DNA from: an uncultured Eubacteriaceae bacterium
Lineage (GTDB): Bacteria; Bacillota; Clostridia; Lachnospirales; CAG-274
DNA length: 15,657 nt
Direction of reading: 5' to 3'
NCBI GenBank assembly: GCA_938042265.1
Contig: CALIRN010000062.1
Location: 1 to 15,657, forward strand
A program made the position numbers and the translations under genes. The notes beneath the pieces were generated by a model that worked only from the letters and a program-made list of their open reading frames with translations, was not told the DNA's origin and did not search any database. Within the stretch, counting starts at the first letter, position 1. Each line of letters begins with the position of its first letter. Positions 6,883-13,161 of this stretch are shown here, one piece after another.

Positions 6883-7911
6883 ATGACAAAATGGTATGAG
6901 GAAAAGGCACTGGACAATAATGTGGTGCTGTCAAGCAGAGTAAGGCTTGCAAGAAATATCAAGGGCTATCCTTTTCCGCGGAGGCTTACATCAGAGCAGG
7001 CAAAAAGGCTTGTAAATCAGGTTAAGGATTCAGTAATAAATGACAGAACTCCTCTTGGCTCAGCCTTTAAATACCTTTATATGCCTGAGGTTGATAAAAC
7101 GGCAAAGCTTGCCATGCTGGAAAATCACATCGTAAGCCCGGAGCTGATACAAAAGCAGACTCCCTGTGGTGTGCTTGTAAATGAAGATAATTCCGTGAAT
7201 ATCCTTATAAATGAAGAGGACCACATAAGGATACAGGCTATGTGTCCAGGATATAATATTGATAAAGCATGGGAGGAGGCTGACAGAATTGACAGCCTGA
7301 TAGGTGAAAGCGTAAAATATGCCTACGATGATGAGTTTGGCTATCTTACGGCCTGTGTTACAAATACTGGTACCGGCTTAAGAGCCTCCTTTATGCTGCA
7401 TCTGCCAATGCTTGAGAACAATGGCAGAATTGCTCAGCTTGCATCTAATGTAAGCAAGTTTGGTATGACTATCAGAGGCATTTACGGTGAGGGCTCAAAG
7501 CCACTCGGCGCAATCTATCAAATTTCCAATCAGATTACTTTAGGTAAGAGTGAAAAGGAGATAATGGAAAGCCTTAAGAATATTGCTTCACAGATAATTG
7601 ACAAGGAAAATGCCTTAAGGGAACAGGTGCTTAAAAATCAGCGTATTGAGTTGGAGGATGTTTCCTACAGAGCTCTTGGAGCATTAAAGTATTGTGTTAA
7701 AATCAGCTCTGCTGAGGCAATGGATTTGCTTTCCAGAGTAAGGCTGGGTATGGTAAGCGGAATTATTGACAATAATTTATGTAAAACCAATATTTATAAT
7801 GTAATGATGAATGTACAGGGCGGTAATCTCCAAAGCAGGATAGGACACAGTGCCAATGAGGCTGAAAGAGATACCGAAAGAGCAAAGTACTTAAAGGAGA
7901 TTTTTGTATAA
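6883..7911 (+). CDS. mcsB: McsB, protein arginine kinase
   Basis: This 342-residue phosphagen-kinase-fold enzyme phosphorylates arginines on damaged proteins, marking them for ClpC-ClpP. Visible motifs are the nucleotide-binding SSRVRLARN (17-25), the N-E-E-D-H-I-R loop (110-116), the catalytic region C158-V-T-N followed by T-G-L-R-A-S (164-169), and the allosteric phospho-arginine pocket motif R-D-T-E-R-A (329-334). Start 6883 is chosen because AAAGGAGG (6867-6874) lies 8 bases upstream and MTKWYEE is the usual McsB beginning. An in-frame ATG at 6862 would overlap mcsA and lacks a site. Odd point: the usual C-P-T-N is C-V-T-N here. Co-transcribed with mcsA and clpC. Confidence 0.95.
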   Translation: MTKWYEEKALDNNVVLSSRVRLARNIKGYPFPRRLTSEQAKRLVNQVKDSVINDRTPLGSAFKYLYMPEVDKTAKLAMLENHIVSPELIQKQTPCGVLVNEDNSVNILINEEDHIRIQAMCPGYNIDKAWEEADRIDSLIGESVKYAYDDEFGYLTACVTNTGTGLRASFMLHLPMLENNGRIAQLASNVSKFGMTIRGIYGEGSKPLGAIYQISNQITLGKSEKEIMESLKNIASQIIDKENALREQVLKNQRIELEDVSYRALGALKYCVKISSAEAMDLLSRVRLGMVSGIIDNNLCKTNIYNVMMNVQGGNLQSRIGHSANEAERDTERAKYLKEIFV

Positions 7912-7926
7912 AAGGAGGTTGTAATT

Positions 7927-10392
7927 ATGGCTGCTAACTTTACTAAAAAGGCCTATGAGGTTATACAAAGTGCAGTAGAGCTTGCTTCACAGATGGGGCA
8001 CAGCTATATTGGCACCGAGCATCTTTTGCTTGGGCTTGCTCATGTAAGTGATTCCGTTGCAGGCAAGGCACTGGAAATGCAGGGTGTAACAGAGGAGGAT
8101 ATTAAAAATAAAATAGTGGAAATGGTAGGAGAAAATAGCGGCTCGGCTACTCAGCTTAGCCAGAATGATTTTACTCCCAGAACTAAAAAAACTGTTCAGA
8201 AGTGCTATGAAGCGGCATATTCAATGGGTACTAATTATATAGGTACAGAACATATTCTTATTGCCCTTATATCGGAAAATGATATTTTAAGCGGACAGAG
8301 CTATGCTGTAAGGATTTTGTCAGCACTTGGCGTAAATCCTCAGAAGCTGATTGATGATATTATGGAGATGCTTGGCGAGGGCAGTGATGAGGCTCCTGCT
8401 TCAAAGCCACTTGGCAAGGGTGCAAAAGGCGCTAAGGGTGACAACGGTACCCCTACATTAAACCAATATGGCAGAGATTTTACGCAGATGGCGTCAGACA
8501 ACAAGTTTGATCCTGTTGTTGGCAGGGATAAGGAGATTGAACGTGTTATACAGATTTTAAGCAGGCGTACCAAAAACAATCCGTGTCTTGTAGGGGACCC
8601 GGGTGTGGGCAAAACTGCCATTGTGGAGGGCCTCGCACAGAAAATTGCCAATGGTGACGTGCCTGAAATACTGAAAAGTAAAAGGGTTGTAAGCCTTGAT
8701 ATCTCCTCCCTAATTGCGGGCAGTAAGTACAGGGGTGAGTTTGAGGACAGAATTAAAAAGGTGCTTGACGAGGTACGGAATACAGGCAACGTAATTATGT
8801 TTATTGATGAGCTGCATACCATAATAGGTGCAGGCGGTGCAGAAGGCGCCATTGATGCATCAAATATTTTAAAGCCATCCCTTGCAAGAGGCGAAATACA
8901 GATTGTAGGAGCAACCACACTTAATGAGTACAGAAAGTACATTGAAAAGGACGGCGCGCTTGAAAGACGTTTTCAGCCGGTAAAGGTTGACGAGCCAGGC
9001 GAGGAGGATGCCGTTAAAATGCTTAAGTGCTTGAGGGATAAGTATGAGGCACACCACAGTGTTAAAATTACGGATGCTGCCATTGAGGCGGCAGTTAAGC
9101 TTTCGGCAAGGTATATTACCGACAGATTTTTACCTGATAAGGCTATTGATGCACTTGACGAGGCAGCCTCTAAGGTAAGGCTTAGTACCTTTACCGCACC
9201 TCCTGAAATAAAGGAGTTGGAGGACAGATTAACTGTACTTGAAAGCGAAAAGGAGTCTGCAATTAAAACTGAGGAATATGAGAGAGTAGGTGAAATCAAG
9301 GACGAAACAAGAAAGGCCCTTGATGAGGCTAAAAACGCTTGGAAGGATAAAAATGCGGATAATGCCCAGATAGTTACCGAAAATGAGATTGCGGATATAA
9401 TTTCAAGCTGGACAGGTGTACCCGTTAAGAGATTACAGGAGGAGGAAAGTGAAAGACTCAGGAATATGGAGGAAATTCTCCATAAGAGAGTTATCGGTCA
9501 GGACGAAGCTGTAAAGGCTGTGGCAAAGGCTATCAGGCGAGGCAGGGTTGGTCTTAAGGATCCAAAGCGACCTATTGGCTCCTTCCTGTTTTTAGGTCCT
9601 ACAGGTGTAGGTAAAACCGAGCTTTCAAAGGCACTTTCAGAGGTGCTTTTCGGTGATGATGATGCAATGATAAGAGTTGATATGAGTGAATATATGGAAA
9701 AGCACAGCGTATCAAAAATTATCGGCTCACCTCCCGGCTATGTAGGCTATGACGAGGGCGGTCAGCTCAGTGAAAAGATAAGGAGAAAGCCTTATTGCGT
9801 AATACTGTTTGATGAGATTGAAAAGGCTCATCCCGATGTATTCAATATCCTTTTACAGGTGCTTGATGACGGACATATTACCGATGCTCAGGGCAGAAGG
9901 GTTGATTTTAAGAATACCGTAATTATTATGACATCAAATGCAGGTGCAAGAAATATTGTGGATTCATCAAAGCGTCTTGGCTTTGTAAACGGCGAAGGTG
10001 GACAGGGGCAAAAGACCTATGATGAAATGAAGAAGGGTGTTATGGAGGATATTAAAAGTATTTTCCGCCCTGAGTTTCTTAACCGTATTGATGATATAAT
10101 AGTATTCCACAGCCTTGAAAAGGAGGAAATTAAAATTATAGCAGGTCTTATGCTTGATGAGGTTAAATCCAGAATGAAAGAAAATATGGATATTGATCTT
10201 ACGGTTACGGACACTGCTATTGATAAGATTTCCGAGGTTGGCTTTGACCGTCAGTATGGTGCAAGACCGTTAAGACGTGCAATCCAGTCCAATATTGAGG
10301 ATATGCTGGCTGAGTATATACTTGAGGGTAAGTTTGTGAATGGTGCAGATGTGACCATTGATTATAAGGATGATAAATTTGTAGCTGAATAA
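7927..10392 (+). CDS. clpC: ClpC, AAA+ unfoldase of the ClpCP protease
   Basis: This 821-residue Hsp100 protein has an N-terminal double Clp repeat (about 1-145) that in relatives binds adaptors and phospho-arginine. D1 carries Walker A GDPGVGKT (223-230), Walker B MFIDE (291-295) and pore loop KYRG (267-270). A middle coiled-coil/UVR domain (about 425-475) follows. D2 carries Walker A GPTGVGKT (557-564), Walker B VILFDE (625-630), pore loop GYVG (604-607) and sensor 2 GARPLRR (778-784). The LGF tripeptide (684-686) is the ClpP docking loop, so it should work with a ClpP encoded elsewhere. Length is near Bacillus ClpC (810). AAAGGAGG precedes the start, 15 bases after mcsB. Last gene of the operon. 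Confidence 0.97.
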   Translation: MAANFTKKAYEVIQSAVELASQMGHSYIGTEHLLLGLAHVSDSVAGKALEMQGVTEEDIKNKIVEMVGENSGSATQLSQNDFTPRTKKTVQKCYEAAYSMGTNYIGTEHILIALISENDILSGQSYAVRILSALGVNPQKLIDDIMEMLGEGSDEAPASKPLGKGAKGAKGDNGTPTLNQYGRDFTQMASDNKFDPVVGRDKEIERVIQILSRRTKNNPCLVGDPGVGKTAIVEGLAQKIANGDVPEILKSKRVVSLDISSLIAGSKYRGEFEDRIKKVLDEVRNTGNVIMFIDELHTIIGAGGAEGAIDASNILKPSLARGEIQIVGATTLNEYRKYIEKDGALERRFQPVKVDEPGEEDAVKMLKCLRDKYEAHHSVKITDAAIEAAVKLSARYITDRFLPDKAIDALDEAASKVRLSTFTAPPEIKELEDRLTVLESEKESAIKTEEYERVGEIKDETRKALDEAKNAWKDKNADNAQIVTENEIADIISSWTGVPVKRLQEEESERLRNMEEILHKRVIGQDEAVKAVAKAIRRGRVGLKDPKRPIGSFLFLGPTGVGKTELSKALSEVLFGDDDAMIRVDMSEYMEKHSVSKIIGSPPGYVGYDEGGQLSEKIRRKPYCVILFDEIEKAHPDVFNILLQVLDDGHITDAQGRRVDFKNTVIIMTSNAGARNIVDSSKRLGFVNGEGGQGQKTYDEMKKGVMEDIKSIFRPEFLNRIDDIIVFHSLEKEEIKIIAGLMLDEVKSRMKENMDIDLTVTDTAIDKISEVGFDRQYGARPLRRAIQSNIEDMLAEYILEGKFVNGADVTIDYKDDKFVAE

Positions 10393-10396
10393 AAGC

Positions 10397-10423
10397 GGGG
10401 CTGTTGCATAATGCAACGGCCCC
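10397..10423 (+). other. Stable hairpin just after clpC
   Basis: A 12-pair stem GGGGCTGTTGCA / TGCAACGGCCCC (10397-10408 / 10412-10423) has one G-U and a 3-base loop. No T-run follows, so it is not a classical terminator. It may protect the mRNA 3' end or back up the terminator 12 bases downstream. Confidence 0.7.
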
Positions 10424-10434
10424 TCAGCTTGTCT

Positions 10435-10466
10435 AAAAAGACTACCCTAAGGGGTAGTCTTTTTTT
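10435..10466 (+). terminator. Intrinsic terminator of the mcsA-mcsB-clpC operon
   Basis: AAAAAGACTACCC (10435-10447) pairs perfectly with its complement at 10452-10464 around a 4-base loop. A seven-T tract (10460-10466) ends the element. Confidence 0.93.
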
Positions 10467-10510
10467 GATAAGATGTAGTATAATGTAAAGAGTGATAAAA
10501 ATGTTCGTGA

Positions 10511-10688
10511 ACTATAGTCAATAAATCAGTTTTTTCAACTGATGACAGCCTTAAAAAATGCTGTACTGCTGTATCTGGCAGCTATGGATATTACCCAAAA
10601 ATGGACAGGTCATAGGCAGGATTGGGGCAAAATAAGAGCACAGCCTGTAATATATTTTGAAGAACGTATTAAAGCAGTGTTAAATTAG
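10511..10688 (+). pseudogene. Decayed C-terminal remnant of an IS256-family transposase
   Basis: One frame (10572-10688) reads Y-L-A-A-M-D-I-T-Q-K-W-T-G, H-R-Q-D-W-G-K-I, then I-Y-F-E-E-R-I and a stop. This is the typical carboxy end of IS256 (Mutator-like) transposases of Firmicutes. A second frame (10529-10558) gives V-F-S-T-D-D-S-L-K-K, which belongs just before it, so at least one frameshift separates them near 10558-10572. The preceding S-I-N-Q (10518-10529) may be the remains of the segment before that. The catalytic core and the whole upstream part (over 300 residues in intact members) are missing, so it cannot be active. Confidence 0.75.
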
Positions 10689-10692
10689 TACA

Positions 10693-10720
10693 TTGACAAT
10701 ATAAAATTTAGCTGTATACT
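10693..10720 (+). promoter_or_regulatory. Near-consensus promoter with no gene directly after it
   Basis: Perfect TTGACA (10693-10698), a 16-base spacer and TATACT (10715-10720) follow the transposase stop by 4 bases. The start would be near 10727, inside the hairpin at 10724-10761. The first good reading frame downstream is the small gene at 11027, 300 bases away. Confidence 0.6.
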
Positions 10721-10723
10721 ATA

Positions 10724-10761
10724 AACAAGGATAGAACATTTTACCTTGTCCTATCCTTGTT
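10724..10761 (+). repeat. Hairpin downstream of the transposase remnant
   Basis: AACAAGGATAG (10724-10734) pairs perfectly with CTATCCTTGTT (10751-10761) around a 16-base loop. A second CCTTGT copy in the loop (10744-10749) allows an alternative pairing. It could be the old transposase terminator, although the T content after it is low. Confidence 0.6.
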
Positions 10762-10780
10762 ATTAAATACATCAGTTTTT

Positions 10781-10808
10781 AGTGTTTACACAAAACTTGA
10801 AACGGTCT
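10781..10808 (+). mobile_element. Probable right terminal repeat of the IS256-type element
   Basis: About 90 bases after the transposase stop lies a segment starting AGTGTTTACACAAAACTTGA and ending in a GGTCTC-type end. This resembles the terminal repeats of clostridial IS256-group elements. No matching left end (its reverse complement) occurs in the window, consistent with a truncated insertion. The assignment rests on remembered patterns. Confidence 0.45.
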
Positions 10809-10822
10809 CCACAAAAGCTTGC

Positions 10823-10919
10823 ATTATACTACGCATAGGTCGTTAAAGCGACCTATTTCGCACCATATCCGGTGAAAACAGGGCTTGTAGCTTTGTTTTC
10901 CTTGCAGATATAGTATAAT
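10823..10919. repeat. Unidentified inverted-repeat element with internal hairpins
   Basis: A 9-base outer pair ATTATACTA / TAGTATAAT (10823-10831 / 10911-10919) encloses three hairpins. The first is ATAGGTCG/CGACCTAT (10835-10842 / 10849-10856). The second is CACC/GGTG (10861-10864 / 10871-10874). The third is a 12-pair stem GAAAACAGGGCT/AGCTTTGTTTTC (10874-10885 / 10889-10900) with two G-U pairs and a 3-base loop. It could be a structured RNA, a miniature transposable element, or chance pairing around two opposed -10 boxes, because the outer arms read TATAAT on opposite strands. I do not recognise it as a known RNA family. Confidence 0.5.
10893..10919 (+). promoter_or_regulatory. Possible promoter for the small Cys-rich gene
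   Basis: A perfect TATAAT (10914-10919) has a weak TTGTTT (10893-10898) 15 bases upstream. It is the right arm of the inverted repeat and lies about 108 bases before the start at 11027. A second TATAAT at 10996-11001 lacks a -35. Confidence 0.35.
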
Positions 10920-10942
10920 AACGGGGAAAGTAGACGCTGTGC

Positions 10943-10954
10943 CTGCACGTGCAG
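10943..10954. repeat. 12-base perfect palindrome CTGCACGTGCAG
   Basis: It lies about 24 bases downstream of the TATAAT at 10914-10919, where an operator could sit. No regulator can be named. Confidence 0.35.
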
Positions 10955-11026
10955 ACATTTAATGACAAAACACATCAGGTCATCGCGCAAGATATTATAA
11001 TGTATAAAAACTATGAGGAAGATATT

Positions 11027-11209
11027 ATGAAAAAATCAACTAACTGTGAGCAGTGTTTGTTTTATGTATATGATGATGAGGACGGCATTTACTCCTGTCA
11101 GGTTTCTTTGGATGAGGACGAAACGGAAAGATATATGCGTTCATCAAATTTTGCTTGTCCCTATTATCGTTTAAATGATGAATATGCAACCGTAAAAAAA
11201 CAAATTTGA
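11027..11209 (+). CDS. Small four-cysteine protein, DUF6472-like
   Basis: This 60-residue acidic protein has cysteines at 7, 10, 24 and 44 (C-x2-C-x13-C-x19-C) and a C-P-Y-Y-R motif near residues 44-48. The pattern suggests a single zinc- or metal-binding fold. It matches my memory of the uncharacterised DUF6472 family of Firmicutes; no function is known to me. Start 11027 is chosen because AGGAAG (11015-11020) sits just upstream and the MKKSTNCEQC beginning keeps the conserved core. An in-frame ATG at 10949 would add 26 residues unlike the family and begins inside a palindrome. It has no obvious operon partner; asnB follows after 67 bases. Confidence 0.75.
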   Translation: MKKSTNCEQCLFYVYDDEDGIYSCQVSLDEDETERYMRSSNFACPYYRLNDEYATVKKQI

Positions 11210-11276
11210 CAAATCCGTATTTTATTTTGCCATGCTGAATAACATATATAGTAATAAACATAAAGCGAGGTAAAAT

Positions 11277-13124
11277 ATGTGCGGAATATCGGGATTTACC
11301 AATTTTAATATTGATTACACCAGAGAAAAAAGCCGCTGGACAAAGGTACTTGTTGCAATGCGTGAGGCTATTGCACACAGAGGACGTGATACCATAGGTG
11401 AATATCTTACTCCCTGCTGCGGTTTGTCACAGACAAGGCTTACAATACGTGACCTTTACGGTGGAAATCAACCGATTATACGATGCAGGGACGGAGTAAC
11501 CTATGCAATAATATATAACGGTGAAATTTATAATTGCGATGAGCTTAAGGAGGATTTGCTTTCCAAGGGCTATCAGTTTGAAACAACTACCGACACAGAG
11601 GTTATTTTGTACGCATATATGGAGTACGGTATAGACAGTGTTAAGCTTCTTAACGGTATATTTGCTTATGCAGTGTGGGACAGCAGTGAAAAAAGAATAA
11701 TGCTGTTTCGTGACAGGTGCGGTATAAAGCCTCTATTTTATACGGTTATGGGAGATACACTTATTTTCGGCTCAGAGCCAAAGGCGCTTTTTGAATATCC
11801 AAACTTTAAGCCTGAAATTGATCTGAACAGTCTGCGTCAAATTTTCGGACTGGGTCCCGCAAGAACGGAGGGAAACGGTGTATTTAAAAATGTAAGGGAA
11901 ATTAATTACGGAAGCGTTGGTATATTTTCTCCCGCAGGCTTTGAGGAACAGCAATATTGGCAGCTTGAAAGCAGGGAGCATACTGACAGTTATGAAAAAA
12001 CTGTTGAGTATACATCCTATCTTTTAAGAGATGCGGTAGAAAGACAGATGGTATCCGATGTGCCTGTATGCTCATTTTTATCGGGCGGTGTGGACTCCTG
12101 TATAGTTACGGCGCTGGCAAGCAGGCATCTTGAAAAAAAAGGAGGCAGACTTAATACCTTTTCCTTTGATTTTGAGGGAAATGACAGGTATTTTAAATCC
12201 AACAGCTTTCAGCCGGAGCAGGACAGACCCTATGTTGATAAAATGCTTAAGGCATATAACCTGAATCATACTTATTTATTTTGCTGTCAAAAGGAGCTTG
12301 CCGACGAACTGTATACCTCAGTTGATGCAAAGGATTTACCGGGTATGGCTGATGTGGATGCCTCTCTTTTGTACTTTTGCAGAAAGGTAAAGGAGCATAA
12401 CAAGGTAACCCTTACGGGGGAATGTGCTGATGAAATTTTTGGAGGATATCCATGGTTTCACAGGGATGATTTTTTTAAGGCGGATACCTTTCCATGGTCC
12501 GTAAACATGGAGCCAAGAATGAGTATATTAAAGCCTGAGCTTGAAAGGGAGCTTGATTTGGAAAGCTATGTAAAATCCGCTTATACTAAATCAATAAATC
12601 AGGTGCCTGTGCTGGAGGGGGAAAGAGGTGAACAGAAACGCAGGCGAGAAATTTCCTATCTTAATATAAAATGGTTTATGACAACTCTCCTTGACAGAAT
12701 GGACAGAGCCTCCATGTATTCGGGACTGGAGGCAAGAGTTCCCTTTGCTGATCACAGGATAATTGAGTATGTGTTTAATGTACCGTGGGAGTATAAGTGT
12801 CATAATGGTGTGGTAAAGGGCTTGCTTCGTGACAGCGCAAAGGGGCTGTTGCCGGATGAAATACTTTACCGCAGAAAATCACCTTATCCCAAAACCTATA
12901 ATCCGGAATATGAGGTGATTTTAAAGGAGAGATTAAGAAATGTGCTGGCAGACAGTCAGCAGCCGCTGAACAGCCTTATTGATAAAACAGCCGTCATTCG
13001 GCTTATAACCTCACCGTCAGATTACGGTAAGCCTTGGTTTGGGCAGCTAATGGCGGCTCCGCAGATGATGGCATATTTATTGCAGGTTAATTATTGGATG
13101 AATAAATATCATTTGTCGGTTTAA
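11277..13124 (+). CDS. asnB: Asparagine synthetase B (glutamine-hydrolysing)
   Basis: This 615-residue cytoplasmic enzyme makes asparagine from aspartate, ATP and glutamine. The N-terminal class-II glutaminase domain (about 1-200) starts MCGISG, with Cys2 the nucleophile exposed once Met is removed, and has NGEIYN (81-86). The synthetase domain has the ATP-pyrophosphatase loop SGGVDS (269-274) and GECADEIFGGYPWF (381-394). Length and the S-P-Y-P-K-T-Y-N-P C-terminal segment suit the long clostridial AsnB type. The glutaminase motif normally H-R-G-P-D reads H-R-G-R-D (34-38). The ribosome site is a modest GCGAGG. I see no convincing promoter in the 67-base gap, so it may share a transcript with the small gene upstream. 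It converges on the amidase gene. Confidence 0.95.
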   Translation: MCGISGFTNFNIDYTREKSRWTKVLVAMREAIAHRGRDTIGEYLTPCCGLSQTRLTIRDLYGGNQPIIRCRDGVTYAIIYNGEIYNCDELKEDLLSKGYQFETTTDTEVILYAYMEYGIDSVKLLNGIFAYAVWDSSEKRIMLFRDRCGIKPLFYTVMGDTLIFGSEPKALFEYPNFKPEIDLNSLRQIFGLGPARTEGNGVFKNVREINYGSVGIFSPAGFEEQQYWQLESREHTDSYEKTVEYTSYLLRDAVERQMVSDVPVCSFLSGGVDSCIVTALASRHLEKKGGRLNTFSFDFEGNDRYFKSNSFQPEQDRPYVDKMLKAYNLNHTYLFCCQKELADELYTSVDAKDLPGMADVDASLLYFCRKVKEHNKVTLTGECADEIFGGYPWFHRDDFFKADTFPWSVNMEPRMSILKPELERELDLESYVKSAYTKSINQVPVLEGERGEQKRRREISYLNIKWFMTTLLDRMDRASMYSGLEARVPFADHRIIEYVFNVPWEYKCHNGVVKGLLRDSAKGLLPDEILYRRKSPYPKTYNPEYEVILKERLRNVLADSQQPLNSLIDKTAVIRLITSPSDYGKPWFGQLMAAPQMMAYLLQVNYWMNKYHLSV

Positions 13125-13127
13125 CTG

Positions 13128-13159
13128 AAAAGCCCGCTTCATTTTCGAAGTGGTCTTTT
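13128..13159. terminator. Bidirectional terminator between asnB and the amidase
   Basis: AAAAGCCCGCTTC (13128-13140) pairs with GAAGTGGTCTTTT (13147-13159) with one mismatch, one G-U and a 6-base loop. A-runs and T-runs on the two sides let it serve both convergent genes. It ends 2 bases from the amidase stop codon. Confidence 0.8.
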
Positions 13160-13161
13160 CA

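Noticed and set aside
8340..8942. Long minus-strand open frame inside clpC
   Set aside because: It is a shadow of the clpC coding sequence with low-complexity Ser/Leu/Ile composition and no ribosome site.
10949..11026. Earlier start for the four-cysteine protein at 10949
   Set aside because: The ATG lacks a ribosome site, and the added residues do not look like the family; AGGAAG precedes 11027.
11206..11234. TTGACA at 11206-11211 as the asnB -35 box
   Set aside because: It overlaps the stop codon of the upstream gene, and nothing resembling a -10 lies 15-19 bases after it.
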